Source: Myroides pelagicus
Lineage (GTDB): Bacteria > Bacteroidota > Bacteroidia > Flavobacteriales > Flavobacteriaceae
Direction: 5' to 3'
Assembly: GCF_009711055.1 (NCBI RefSeq)
Contig: NZ_WMJY01000012.1
Location: 1-49,708, forward strand
Length of the DNA: 49,708 bases
In this document: in pieces, positions 34,509-43,567 of the stretch
Layout of the letters: the number at the start of each line of letters is the position of its first letter
Numbering within the stretch: position 1 is the first letter of the stretch
Made by a program: the position numbers and the translations under genes
The notes under the pieces: model-generated
Seen by the model: the letters and a program-made list of their open reading frames with translations, nothing else
Database searches by the model: none
What the model was told of the DNA's origin: nothing

Positions 34509-35255
34509 CTATTTGCTGATTTTTTCTTGCAATGCAAAGTAGGCGCGTTGAGCAGCTTTTTCTTCTGCTTTCTTTTTAGAGGTAGCTCTAGCTCTAGCGA
34601 CAACTTTGTCGTCGATGTATAACCTTACGCCAAAGTATTTTGTGTCTTCAGCGGTATCTTCTTCGAATGTATCAAATTTGAAAGAGTGTTTGTTTTTCTG
34701 ACACCACTCGATTAGCAAACTTTTATAACTAGTAATTTTTGTTTCTAGCTCTTCGATATCAGCCACTTTTGAAAGGAGTTTTTCGTGTATGAATCGCTCG
34801 CAAGCGGGGTATCCGAGGTCTAGGTAGATTGCGCCGATCAGAGCTTCTAATAAATTGCCGTGAATGTTATCACCAAATTGTTGATTGCCCATTTTGCTTT
34901 CTACATTCGAAATCAAATCAAGCTCTTTACCAAGGGCATTTAAATTTTCTCGGCTAACTATTTTAGAGCGCATTTTAGTTAAGTACCCCTCGTCTCCATA
35001 TGAGACTTGTAGGTAGAGATAAGAGGCTATGACAGACCCTAACATCGCATCGCCTAAAAACTCTAAGCGTTCGTAGTTGATAGGATTTCCATGTTCGTCC
35101 ACTATGTTCATTGAACGATGTGTAAAGGCCAATCTATAGTATTTAGCATCAGCTGGCTTTATCCCTGTTATTTTAAATACTGTGCGACAAAAATTCCCGT
35201 CTTCATCTGAAAGACGGGAATTTTTCATGAACTTATTTAAAAGCTTACTCAACAT
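34509..35255 (-). CDS. rnc: Ribonuclease III
   Basis: Double-strand-specific endoribonuclease processing rRNA and structured mRNA. The 248 residues comprise the nuclease domain with YERLEFLGDAMLGSV (catalytic E/D near residues 59-73) and GNLLEALIGAIYLDLG (near 131-146), followed by a double-strand RNA-binding domain (about 171-243; TSKKKAEEKAAQRAYFAL is typical). The gene starts 12 bases after fabF in the acpP-fabF-rnc order often seen in bacteria. A perfect hairpin lies in codons 11-22. M10 at 35228 is an alternative start placed immediately before that hairpin. Confidence 0.95.
   Translation of the reverse strand: MLSKLLNKFMKNSRLSDEDGNFCRTVFKITGIKPADAKYYRLAFTHRSMNIVDEHGNPINYERLEFLGDAMLGSVIASYLYLQVSYGDEGYLTKMRSKIVSRENLNALGKELDLISNVESKMGNQQFGDNIHGNLLEALIGAIYLDLGYPACERFIHEKLLSKVADIEELETKITSYKSLLIEWCQKNKHSFKFDTFEEDTAEDTKYFGVRLYIDDKVVARARATSKKKAEEKAAQRAYFALQEKISK
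35189..35225 (-). promoter_or_regulatory. Perfect hairpin within the 5' coding region of rnc
   Basis: AAAAATTCCCGTCTT, a seven-base loop TCAGATG, and AAGACGGGAATTTTT form a 15-pair stem on the coding strand, ending in five U. It encodes residues K11 to F22. It could be an RNase III target in the enzyme's own mRNA, or a terminator-like attenuator. Confidence 0.55.
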
Positions 35256-35267
35256 AATGAGATATGC

Positions 35268-36521
35268 TTAGTTTTCTAATTTTTTAACCAATACACATGC
35301 ATTGTGTCCACCAAAACCAAAAGTATTACTCATACCAACTTTAACATCGCGCTTTTGTGCTTTATTAAAAGTAAAGTTAAGTTTCCCATCAATTTGATCG
35401 TCATCAGTGAAGTGGTTGATTGTTGGAGGTACTATTCCGTGTTCGATAGATAAGATTACAGAAATAGCCTCAATCACTCCAGCAGCTCCTAGCAAGTGAC
35501 CTGTCATTGACTTTGTCGAGTTCAGGTTCATGTCATAGGCATGCTCCCCAAATACGTTTATAATCGCTTTAGATTCTGCAATATCACCTAGCGGTGTTGA
35601 AGTTCCATGCATGTTCAATACATCTACATCTTTAGCTTCTAATCCAGCATCTTTTAGACAGTTGATCATCACGTTTGTAGCTCCTAGTCCTTCAGGATGT
35701 GGGGCTGTTAAGTGATGAGCATCAGCTGACATACCACCTCCACCGATTTCACAGTAGATTTTTGCTCCACGAGCTACAGCATGTTCGTATTCTTCTAAGA
35801 TGATAGCTCCTGCTCCTTCTCCTAGTACAAATCCTTCTCTGTCTTTATCCATTGGTCTAGAGGCAGTTTTTGGATCATCATTACGTGTAGATAAGGCGTG
35901 CATAGCATTGAATCCTCCAATACCTGCAATAGTTACAGCTGCTTCCGATCCTCCTGTTACGAAGATATCGGCCATACCTAAACGTATATAGTTAAATGCA
36001 TCGATGAGAGCATTAGTTGATGATGCACATGCAGAGACAGTTGTGAAGTTAGGACCTCTTAGTCCGTATTTCATTGAAATATGTCCTCCTGCAAGATCCG
36101 CAATCATCTTCGGGATAAAGAACGGATTGAATTTAGGAACTCCATTTCCTTGTACGAAGTTTGTTACTTCATTTTGGAAAGTTTCTAATCCTCCGATTCC
36201 TGAACCCCAGATAACACCAGCTCTATCTAAATCAATAGTGTCTAAATTTAATCCTGAATCTTTGATCGCTTCATCTGCACTTACCATAGCATACTGTGCA
36301 TAACGGTCCATCTTACGTGCTTCTTTACGCTCAATAAAATCTTCTACATTGAAGTTTTTGATTTCACACGCAAACTGAGTTTTGAAATTGGTAGCGTCAA
36401 AATATGTAATGGGTGCAGCTCCGCTTACTCCATTAACTAGGTTGTTCCAATACTCTTGAATATTATTTCCAATTGGCGTAAGGGCACCTAAACCGGTTAC
36501 AACAACTCGCTTTAATTTCAT
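35268..36521 (-). CDS. fabF: Beta-ketoacyl-ACP synthase II
   Basis: Condensing enzyme of fatty-acid elongation. The ATG at 36521 gives 417 residues beginning MKLKRVVVTGLGALTPIGN, as in the family; the 13 codons upstream belong to the structured leader. The active-site Cys lies in TVSACASSTNALIDA (near residue 165), with the catalytic histidines in LNMHGTSTPLGD and TGHLLGAAG. It lies between acpP and rnc. The 193 bases separating it from acpP contain three hairpins and a terminator-like structure. Confidence 0.97.
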   Translation of the reverse strand: MKLKRVVVTGLGALTPIGNNIQEYWNNLVNGVSGAAPITYFDATNFKTQFACEIKNFNVEDFIERKEARKMDRYAQYAMVSADEAIKDSGLNLDTIDLDRAGVIWGSGIGGLETFQNEVTNFVQGNGVPKFNPFFIPKMIADLAGGHISMKYGLRGPNFTTVSACASSTNALIDAFNYIRLGMADIFVTGGSEAAVTIAGIGGFNAMHALSTRNDDPKTASRPMDKDREGFVLGEGAGAIILEEYEHAVARGAKIYCEIGGGGMSADAHHLTAPHPEGLGATNVMINCLKDAGLEAKDVDVLNMHGTSTPLGDIAESKAIINVFGEHAYDMNLNSTKSMTGHLLGAAGVIEAISVILSIEHGIVPPTINHFTDDDQIDGKLNFTFNKAQKRDVKVGMSNTFGFGGHNACVLVKKLEN

Positions 36522-36554
36522 AAAACTTAAATTTATGGTTTTTAATAAAAAAAA

Positions 36555-36703
36555 CCCCAATTTTCACTTTGAAAAAAGGAAACGTGGGGTAGTTTGTTTG
36601 ATGTATTTGTTAGATTGTTTCCAATCTGTCCTTTTTTGTACTTAAAAACTAGCTGACATTAAAAATAATAACGCCCACGTGTTTACCGAAATAGACACGT
36701 GGG
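36555..36703 (-). promoter_or_regulatory. Structured acpP-fabF leader with terminator-like end
   Basis: In minus-strand order: hairpin 1, CCCACGTGT / ACACGTGGG (36703-36674) with a T-rich tail; hairpin 2, AGATTG-GAAA-CAATCT (36627-36612) with a GNRA-type loop; hairpin 3, CCCCA...TGGGG (36589-36555) followed by eight T. ACGTGGG of hairpin 1 can also pair with CCCACGT of hairpin 3, so alternative folding is possible. Confidence 0.5.
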
Positions 36704-36714
36704 GTATTAAGTTA

Positions 36715-36951
36715 TTATTTTTTAGCTTCTTCAATATAAGAGATAGCTTGACCAACTGTAGAGATGTTTTCTGCTTGATCGTCTGGAATTTGAATGTCGA
36801 ATTCTTTTTCGAACTCCATGATAAGCTCAACAGTATCTAAAGAATCAGCTCCTAAATCATTATTGAAGCTTGCTTCTGCTACAACTTCGTTCTCGTCAAC
36901 TCCTAATTTGTCAACGATAATCGCTTTTACTCTTGATGCAATGTCTGACAT
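36715..36951 (-). CDS. acpP: Acyl carrier protein
   Basis: Carrier of growing acyl chains in fatty-acid synthesis. The 78-residue acidic protein has the universal phosphopantetheine site in [15 protein letters not shown], with the modified Ser at position 37. It starts with ATG at 36951. A candidate -7 element TATTTTTG lies at 36983-36990. fabF and rnc follow on the same strand, but the leader between acpP and fabF may stop part of the transcripts, which would fit the much higher demand for ACP. Confidence 0.97.
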   Translation of the reverse strand: MSDIASRVKAIIVDKLGVDENEVVAEASFNNDLGADSLDTVELIMEFEKEFDIQIPDDQAENISTVGQAISYIEEAKK

Positions 36952-36982
36952 AATCTTTAATTTTAAATTTAATTTCCTTTGG

Positions 36983-36990
36983 CAAAAATA
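36983..36990 (-). promoter_or_regulatory. -7 element for acpP
   Basis: TATTTTTG on the minus strand, 31 bases upstream of the acpP ATG, matches TAnnTTTG. Confidence 0.4.
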
Positions 36991-37148
36991 AAAAACTTTA
37001 TTTTAAAACCTTATTTTCAATGTTAATTGTCGGTGCGAAATTATGAAAATAATTAATACTTCTAGCTATTTTTCTATTTATTGTCACATATTATTCTTTT
37101 TTTTGTACTCAATTCTAATATGTATTATTGACTTTTAAAGCATTATTT

Positions 37149-37715
37149 ATGAGAAAAATAGCTCTATTCGCTTCCGGTTCAGGGACTAATGTTGCAAACA
37201 TTATTAAATATTTTGACGATAAATCAATTCCGAACCAGTATCTTGTTTTGGTTAATAATCCGAATGCTAAGGTAATAGAAAAAGCGCAAAAAAGAAATGT
37301 GCCTGTTGCGATTTTTAATAGAGAAATGTTGAATGGACAGGAGGTTAAACGTATTTTAGATGAGTTTGCGCCTGACTTAATTGTTTTAGCTGGTTTTTTA
37401 TGGAAGTTTCCAGAGGCTATTATTGCTGACTATCCAAATCAAATAATTAATATTCACCCTGCCTTATTGCCTAAATATGGTGGTAAAGGTATGTATGGGC
37501 ATTATGTTCATGAGGCTGTATTGGCTAATAATGAAGTAGAGACGGGGATAACAATCCATTATGTAAACGAACATTATGACGAAGGGGGGATTGTTTTTCA
37601 ACAAGCTACTTCCGTTGTTGGTTGTAAGACGTGGGAAGATATTGCCAAAGAAGTACAAGTGTTAGAGCATACTTACTTTCCTGTTGTGATTGAAAAGTTG
37701 TTATTTGATGAGTAA
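37149..37715 (+). CDS. purN: Phosphoribosylglycinamide formyltransferase
   Basis: Third step of purine synthesis: transfers formyl from 10-formyl-THF to GAR. The ATG at 37149 starts MRKIALFASGSGTNVANII, the family beginning, and gives 188 residues. Catalytic residues lie in INIHPALLPKYGGKGMYGHYVHEAVL (Asn-x-His, near residues 101-104) and HYVNEHYDEGGIVFQ (Asp near 138). The stop codon overlaps the rnhA start as ATGAGTAA, so the two are translationally coupled. Confidence 0.96.
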   Translation: MRKIALFASGSGTNVANIIKYFDDKSIPNQYLVLVNNPNAKVIEKAQKRNVPVAIFNREMLNGQEVKRILDEFAPDLIVLAGFLWKFPEAIIADYPNQIINIHPALLPKYGGKGMYGHYVHEAVLANNEVETGITIHYVNEHYDEGGIVFQQATSVVGCKTWEDIAKEVQVLEHTYFPVVIEKLLFDE

Positions 37716-38175
37716 ATATCAAGTTATTCTATATACAGATGGTTCGTCACGGGGTAATCCTGGTCCAGGAGGGTATGGTCTTATACTTGAATGGGCTGGT
37801 CGAAATGTATTTAAAGAGTTTTCACAAGGATATCGACTGACTACAAATAACCGCATGGAATTGATGGCTGTTATCGTTGGATTAGAAAAGCTTAAAAATG
37901 CAGGAACAACAGTATTGGTTGTTTCGGATTCAAAATATGTAGTCGACGCAGTGAGTAAAGGTTGGGTGTTTGGCTGGGAAAAGAAAGGTTTTAAGGACAA
38001 GAAAAATCCCGATCTATGGATGCGCTTTCTGCGTATCTATCGACAGCATAAGGTATCTTTTCAATGGGTTAAAGGTCATAATGACCATCCGATGAATGAG
38101 CGTTGTGATCTGCTGGCTGTTCAAGCGGCTACTTCAACGAAACTTCTCATCGATGAAGGATACGAAAGTGATTAA
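37708..38175 (+). CDS. rnhA: Ribonuclease HI
   Basis: Degrades RNA in RNA-DNA hybrids. From the ATG at 37708 the product is 155 residues, MSKYQVILYTDGSSRGNPGPGG, like the E. coli enzyme in length. The catalytic acids are Asp in YTDGSSRGNPG (D10), Glu in NNRMELMAV (E48), Asp in VVSDSKYV (D70), and the C-terminal D of NERCDLLA. The KKGFKDKKNPDLW basic handle is also present. It overlaps the end of purN by eight bases. A terminator follows. Confidence 0.95.
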   Translation: MSKYQVILYTDGSSRGNPGPGGYGLILEWAGRNVFKEFSQGYRLTTNNRMELMAVIVGLEKLKNAGTTVLVVSDSKYVVDAVSKGWVFGWEKKGFKDKKNPDLWMRFLRIYRQHKVSFQWVKGHNDHPMNERCDLLAVQAATSTKLLIDEGYESD

Positions 38176-38181
38176 AGTAAA

Positions 38182-38241
38182 TATATTGAAAAAAAAACGA
38201 GTATTGTCTACATAGGTAATGCTCGTTTTTTTATCAATATA
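38182..38241 (+). terminator. Terminator after rnhA
   Basis: AAAAACGAGTATT pairs with AATGCTCGTTTTT (one G-U pair). Outer arms TATATTGA / TCAATATA can extend the stem, and T-runs are present. Confidence 0.8.
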
Positions 38242-38395
38242 CTCATAGTCTTTCTTTGTCGGAAAAAGCAGGCTGTTATTTTTTTAATAGAAGAATAGTG
38301 TTTAACAGAAAATCGTTAGTTCTTTTGGTGTATTGTTAAGTTCCCTAAGGAAAATTTCAGCTCCAATTTGCGTATACGATTAATTCTCTATTAAA

Positions 38396-38428
38396 TTTTG
38401 TAGTCAAAAAAGTATTGCCCTATATTTG
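38396..38428 (+). promoter_or_regulatory. Promoter of the PfkB-kinase gene
   Basis: TTTTG (38396-38400), 20 bases, then TATATTTG (38421-38428) is a very good match to the Bacteroidota consensus. The ATG is 24 bases further. Confidence 0.7.
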
Positions 38429-38452
38429 CAGCTTTATTTCTTAGCAAAAAAT

Positions 38453-39382
38453 ATGAACAAATTACTGATCGTGGGGACGGTAGCCTTTGACGAGATTGAA
38501 ACTCCATTCGGAAAAACGAATAAAGTTTTGGGAGGTGCAGGGACGTATATCGGATTATCAGCCTCTCACTTTAATATAAAATCGGCAATTGTTTCTGTCG
38601 TGGGGGATGATTTTCCTCAAGAATACCTTGATTTACTGAAGAGTAAGAATATTGAGACTTGTGGGATTGAAGTAGTAGAAGGAGGTAAGACATTCTTTTG
38701 GAGTGGACGTTATCACAATGATTTGAATTCTAGAGATACGCTTGATACACAATTAAATGTATTAGCTGATTTTAACCCTGTAGTACCAGAGGATTTTAAA
38801 GATAGTGATGTTGTAATGCTAGGGAATTTACACCCAAACATCCAAATCAGTGTATTAGACCAGCTAACGGCTAAGCCAAAATTAGTTGTGCTAGATACAA
38901 TGAATTTTTGGATGAACTGTGCCCTTGATGAATTGAAGACTTTATTGAAGCGCATTGATGTGATTACGATTAATGATGAAGAAGCGCGTCAGTTGTCAGG
39001 TGAATATTCATTAGTTAAAGCAGCAGAAGTAATTCAAGCGATGGGACCCAAGTATGTGGTAATTAAAAAAGGAGAGCATGGTGCATTGTTGTTTTCTGGC
39101 AATGATGTGTTTTATGCACCAGCATTACCACTGAAAGAGGTTTTTGATCCTACAGGTGCAGGGGATACGTTTGCAGGTGGTTTTACAGGCTACCTAACTC
39201 AAACACATAATGTATCGTTCAACAATATGAAGAACGCTATTATATTTGGATCTAATTTAGCGTCCTTCTGCGTCGAAAAATTCGGTACAGAACGCATGGA
39301 AGAACTGACAAGAGGTGAAGTGCAGACACGATTACAAGAATTTAAAATGCTAACTCAATTCAATATTGAGCTAACTAAATAA
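38453..39382 (+). CDS. PfkB-family sugar/nucleoside kinase
   Basis: The ATG at 38453 gives 309 residues starting MNKLLIVGTVAFDEIETPFG. Ribokinase-type features: GGAGTYIGLSASH (about 31-43) and the signature DPTGAGDTFAGGFTGYL (about 236-252) with the catalytic Asp and the anion hole GAGD. The substrate cannot be determined; ribokinase, adenosine kinase and fructokinase are alternatives. It follows purN-rnhA after its own promoter, and precedes purF behind a terminator. Confidence 0.88.
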   Translation: MNKLLIVGTVAFDEIETPFGKTNKVLGGAGTYIGLSASHFNIKSAIVSVVGDDFPQEYLDLLKSKNIETCGIEVVEGGKTFFWSGRYHNDLNSRDTLDTQLNVLADFNPVVPEDFKDSDVVMLGNLHPNIQISVLDQLTAKPKLVVLDTMNFWMNCALDELKTLLKRIDVITINDEEARQLSGEYSLVKAAEVIQAMGPKYVVIKKGEHGALLFSGNDVFYAPALPLKEVFDPTGAGDTFAGGFTGYLTQTHNVSFNNMKNAIIFGSNLASFCVEKFGTERMEELTRGEVQTRLQEFKMLTQFNIELTK

Positions 39383-39413
39383 AAAAGGGCCTCATTGTGG
39401 GGCTTTTTTTAGT
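39375..39413 (+). terminator. Terminator between the PfkB-kinase and purF genes
   Basis: A-rich arm plus GCCTCA / TGGGGC (one G-U pair, loop TTG) followed by seven T. It covers the in-frame codons upstream of the chosen purF ATG, supporting the later start. Confidence 0.75.
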
Positions 39414-39444
39414 CAAAATAACACTTAACACACAACTAAAATTT

Positions 39445-41343
39445 ATGAGTGACGCACTTAAACACGAATGTGGGATTGCTTTCTTACGATTAAAGAAACC
39501 CCTTTCTTATTTTAAAGAGAAGTACGGAAGTACGTTCTACCCGATACAGAAAATGTACTTGATGATGGAAAAACAGCACAACAGAGGCCAAGATGGTGCT
39601 GGATTAGCAAGTATAAAACTGGATATGAATCCAGGAGAGAGATATATCAGTCGTGTTCGTTCTAATAAAGCACAACCTATTCAAGATATCTTTTCACAGA
39701 TTAACGAACGCATCAATCAAGAGATGATTGATCATCCTGAATATGCGGACAATGCTGATTTACAGAAGACTCACATTCCTTACTTGGGAGAAGTTTTCTT
39801 AGGTCATGTGCGTTATGGAACTTTTGGTAAGAATAATATTGAAAGTGTACACCCTTTCTTGCGTCAAAACAATTGGGTGCACAGAAATCTTATCGTAGCG
39901 GGTAACTTTAATTTGACGAATGCTAGGGAGTTGTTTAACGACTTGGTCAGTTTAGGGCAACATCCAAAAGAGATGTCGGATACTATCACTGTGATGGAAA
40001 AAATTGGACATTTCTTAGATGATGAAGTAAATGATTTATACTATAAAGTAAAGCAAGAAGGTTTTTCTAAAAAAGCTGCTTCACCGAAGATTGGTGAGCG
40101 CCTAGATGTAGCTCGTATCTTAAAGCGCGCTTCAAAAAATTGGGATGGAGGTTTTGCTATGGCGGGTATGATTGGTCATGGAGATGCTTTCGTTTTGCGT
40201 GATCCAGCAGGTATTCGTCCAGCATTCTATTTTGAAAATGACGAGATTGTTGTCGTTGCTAGTGAGCGTCCAGTAATCCAAACAGCCTTTAATGTACCAT
40301 TTGATTCTATCAAAGAATTAGATCCTGGAAAAGCAATCATTATTCGTAAAGATGCGTCAGTTCACTTTGAGCAAATTTTAGAACCTCTTCCTTTAAAGGC
40401 GTGTTCTTTTGAACGTGTGTATTTCTCAAGAGGGAATGATGCAGATATCTATCAAGAGAGAAAAGACTTAGGAAAGCTAATCTTTAAAGATGTTTTGGAG
40501 GTTATCAATAATGATACGGATAATTCAGTATTTTCATATATTCCTAATACCTCTGAGACTTCATTCTTTGGTATGGTAGAAGGAGCACAAGATTTCTTAA
40601 ACCAACGCAAAATTTCAGATATTCTTGCAAATAAAGGGAATCTGTCAGAAGAGAGATTGAGAGAGATCTTGTCTGTGAAACTGAGAACAGAGAAAATCGC
40701 TGTAAAAGATGCGAAACTTCGTACGTTTATCACTGATGATAGCAGTCGTGATGACTTAGTGGCTCACGTATATGATGTGACTTATGGTGTGATCAAACCG
40801 ACAGATAATTTGGTTATTATCGATGATAGTATTGTAAGAGGTACGACGTTGAAGAAAAGTATTATACGCATGCTAGATCGTCTAAACCCGAAACGCATTG
40901 TCGTTGTATCAGCTGCACCTCAAGTGAGATACCCAGATTGTTATGGTATTGATATGGCAAAACTAGAAGGGTTAATCGCTTTCCAGGCGGCTATTGAATT
41001 GCTGAAAGAACGAGGGTTGTCACACGTTATTGAGGAGGTGTATGCGAAGTCGAAAGCGCAAGCTGATCTTCCAGATAGTGAAGTGGTAAATTTCGTAAAA
41101 GAAATCTATGCACCATTTACAGATAAGGAGATTTCGGATAAAATTGCCTCTATGGTGACAGACGAAGGAATTAAGTCTGAAGTGAAAGTAGTCTTCCAAT
41201 CAGTAGAAAACCTACATGTGGCTTGTCCTAAAAACTTAGGAGACTGGTACTTTACAGGAGACTATCCTACAAAAGGTGGAAACCGCGTAGTTAACCGTGC
41301 ATTCATTAATTACTTTGAAGGTATTGACGAAAAGCCGTACTAA
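39445..41343 (+). CDS. purF: Amidophosphoribosyltransferase
   Basis: First committed step of purine synthesis, making phosphoribosylamine from PRPP and glutamine. The ATG at 39445 gives 632 residues. MSDALKHE is a likely propeptide, with C9 becoming the N-terminal nucleophile of the glutaminase domain (RGQDGAG near 52, GHVRYGTFG near 121). The phosphoribosyltransferase site is VIIDDSIVRGTTLKKS (about 457-472). It is about 125 residues longer than E. coli PurF, partly through an inserted helical region (about 358-430) before the PRT domain. The long form seems usual for flavobacteria. Confidence 0.95.
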   Translation: MSDALKHECGIAFLRLKKPLSYFKEKYGSTFYPIQKMYLMMEKQHNRGQDGAGLASIKLDMNPGERYISRVRSNKAQPIQDIFSQINERINQEMIDHPEYADNADLQKTHIPYLGEVFLGHVRYGTFGKNNIESVHPFLRQNNWVHRNLIVAGNFNLTNARELFNDLVSLGQHPKEMSDTITVMEKIGHFLDDEVNDLYYKVKQEGFSKKAASPKIGERLDVARILKRASKNWDGGFAMAGMIGHGDAFVLRDPAGIRPAFYFENDEIVVVASERPVIQTAFNVPFDSIKELDPGKAIIIRKDASVHFEQILEPLPLKACSFERVYFSRGNDADIYQERKDLGKLIFKDVLEVINNDTDNSVFSYIPNTSETSFFGMVEGAQDFLNQRKISDILANKGNLSEERLREILSVKLRTEKIAVKDAKLRTFITDDSSRDDLVAHVYDVTYGVIKPTDNLVIIDDSIVRGTTLKKSIIRMLDRLNPKRIVVVSAAPQVRYPDCYGIDMAKLEGLIAFQAAIELLKERGLSHVIEEVYAKSKAQADLPDSEVVNFVKEIYAPFTDKEISDKIASMVTDEGIKSEVKVVFQSVENLHVACPKNLGDWYFTGDYPTKGGNRVVNRAFINYFEGIDEKPY

Positions 41344-42005
41344 TAGAAATTAACTGCTTTTTTTATGCGGATTGACTTGGTGTTATTCGCGTTGTAATAT
41401 ATTGCATTTGTAGATGGAAAAACTATAGTTTAATTACAGCAAGAATAGTAGGAGCTGTGCCCTATTCAGCGCTTTTAGGCTTATTAGAGGAGGGTTCGAA
41501 GGGAATTGTTCGGTAAAAGCTCGTTCTGCCCAATAATTGTAGGGGTATTCTCGACGAATTGCCGAAGAACTTTAAAAAATCACTCGTGTTTGTTGACTTT
41601 AACAGGTGTTGATAAGTGTGTTTAAAATTCTTGATTTTATGTAAGTTATTGATTATTAGTATTTTTTATGGGGTGTTCGATTTAAAAAAAGGGCCTTGTT
41701 TTTTGTAATTGTTCTTATAATTACTTCTTTAAGGTGTGCTTTTGGAAAAATAGCGAGTGTTTTTAGGTTACAAATAGGTTTTCTAATCGCTTTTGTCATG
41801 AGAATAAGGAAAAGATAGCTTCTTTTTTAGATATTGAAAGAATGTTGATTTGGCGGGTGTTATTAAATAGAATTGTAAATTAGGGGGTATGAAGGAGCTA
41901 ACTATTATTTGAAGATGTTTTAATCAAACATAGCTAATATTGATAAAACACAAACGAGCGCCAATGCGCTCGTTTGTGTTTTTATGGTATTAAAAGTGAG
42001 GTGGA
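41344..42005. other. Gene-free region of 662 bases
   Basis: I found no convincing coding sequence, tRNA or repeat family. Only the strong terminator at 41945-41982 stands out. The rest is AT-rich with short dyads of no obvious meaning. Confidence 0.55.
41945..41982. terminator. Strong terminator after the SLC13 gene
   Basis: A perfect 17-pair stem AAAACACAAACGAGCGC / GCGCTCGTTTGTGTTTT with a four-base loop. A/T tracts on both sides allow bidirectional use. Confidence 0.9.
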
Positions 42006-43406
42006 TTACATCCAAAAGAAATAAACAATTGAGGCGATGATAATCGCACACAGAATGTTTAGGAAGAAACCAGCTTTCATCATTTCGGTTTGTTTGATAT
42101 CTCCTGTACCAAATACAATAGCATTCGGTGGTGTAGCTACCGGTAGCATGAAGGCACACGAAGCTCCTAATCCGATAATCATCGACAAGGCTAATGGTGG
42201 CATACCCAGTTCTTCAGAGATAGAAATGAATAGAGGGACTAGTAGTGCGGCACTAGCTGTATTTGAGGTAAACTCTGTCAGGAAGATAATAAAGAAAGCA
42301 ACAACTAGAGCGATGGTAAAGAACGAATGCTCTGAGATCATCGAAACTAATAGGTTGGCTAATACTTCACTAGCACCTGAGTTTTTTAGTACGGTACTCA
42401 AGGTAAGCCCTCCTCCAAATAAGAGCAGTACTCCCCAATCAACGTTGTGCTGTAGTTCTTTCCATTTAGAAACCTGACTCAAACAGATAATAATAAAGGC
42501 TCCAAGAGAGATGAAGGTATCGAAACTTTTAAATTCTTTCGCTTCATATCCTACTAATTCGGCAAATATAGGGTTGATTTGCTTGCTAAATATCCATGAA
42601 AGAGCGGTTGCCAAAAATATGATAAGTGTAATCCAACGATCGGTTGTCATAGGAATATCTTTATTGACAGTCTCAAATTTAAAATTTAGCTGAGGTTTGA
42701 AGATGAGATAAATTACCCCAATCATCAAGGGTAGTAAGATGACTACCATTGGCATTCCCATTTTCATCCAATCGGCAAAGGAGATATTTAATTGAGAAGC
42801 AACGATGGCGTTGGGTGGGCTACCAACGACAGTTCCCATTCCGCCAATGCTTGCACTATAAGCAATACCTAGCAATACAAAGACATAGGTACTTCTGAAT
42901 TTTTCTTTGTCAAGCTGTCCCAACACTCCGATCACCAATGGTAGCATCATGGCTACTGTAGCGGTGTTGCTAATCCACATGGACATAATAGCGGTAGTGA
43001 GGAATAAGTAAAAAGCAGCTAGCGATAGTTTACCTTTGGCTAAATACATAATCTTATTGGCGATAATCATGTCGAGCTTTTGCACGTGTAATGCACCTGC
43101 TAATACAAATCCTCCTAAGAATAAGAAAATAGTAGGATCAGCGAATGAAGCTAAAGCAGGTTTGGTGTCGGATAGCCCGAGCGCGATAGCAAGTACGGGG
43201 ACAAAGATCGCCGTGGTCGTCACATGAATTGCTTCGGTTAACCATAGTACCGCAACGAAAATTAATAAGGCAAGTCCTTTATTTACTTTTGGCTCGAAGG
43301 GTAAGTAGTTAATAAAAACAAATAAGAAAATAATATTTAGCGCTATTATAGCATAGTTGCGGATAGACTTTGCAGGTCTTCTTTCTGGTTCATAGTCCAA
43401 ATGCAT
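42006..43406 (-). CDS. SLC13/DASS-family anion:sodium symporter
   Basis: A 466-residue integral membrane protein of the divalent anion:Na+ symporter family, which takes up dicarboxylates, citrate or sulfate. About 11 membrane segments are apparent. The two Ser-Asn-Thr motifs of the sodium and substrate sites are seen as WISNTATVAMMLPLV (about 150-164) and EFTSNTASAALLVPLF (about 371-386), with VGSPPNAIVAS and VATPPNAIVFG as the paired loops. Dicarboxylate transport is most likely, but not provable. It is monocistronic. Confidence 0.92.
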   Translation of the reverse strand: MHLDYEPERRPAKSIRNYAIIALNIIFLFVFINYLPFEPKVNKGLALLIFVAVLWLTEAIHVTTTAIFVPVLAIALGLSDTKPALASFADPTIFLFLGGFVLAGALHVQKLDMIIANKIMYLAKGKLSLAAFYLFLTTAIMSMWISNTATVAMMLPLVIGVLGQLDKEKFRSTYVFVLLGIAYSASIGGMGTVVGSPPNAIVASQLNISFADWMKMGMPMVVILLPLMIGVIYLIFKPQLNFKFETVNKDIPMTTDRWITLIIFLATALSWIFSKQINPIFAELVGYEAKEFKSFDTFISLGAFIIICLSQVSKWKELQHNVDWGVLLLFGGGLTLSTVLKNSGASEVLANLLVSMISEHSFFTIALVVAFFIIFLTEFTSNTASAALLVPLFISISEELGMPPLALSMIIGLGASCAFMLPVATPPNAIVFGTGDIKQTEMMKAGFFLNILCAIIIASIVYFFWM

Positions 43407-43516
43407 TATCTTGAATTTAATTGTGTTAATTGTTGTTAAAGTTAATGGATTTGATTGATATAAAATAGATAATTTTTATTTATCTTAAATATAACGTGTT
43501 ATTTTTGGTTTTACAC

Positions 43517-43546
43517 AAAAAAAGGCCTTCACATCGTGAAGGCCTA
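43517..43546. terminator. Terminator after sodA
   Basis: AGGCCTTCAC / GTGAAGGCCT with the loop ATC is followed by seven T on the minus strand. Confidence 0.85.
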
Positions 43547-43567
43547 TACTATAATCAGTAAGCTAGA

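Noticed and set aside
36642..36830. 62-codon minus-strand frame overlapping the acpP end
   Set aside because: It is a shifted frame of acpP plus the structured leader, with no independent support.
42037..42477. 146-codon plus-strand frame opposite the SLC13 gene
   Set aside because: It is antisense to a clear membrane transporter gene and has no protein-like features.
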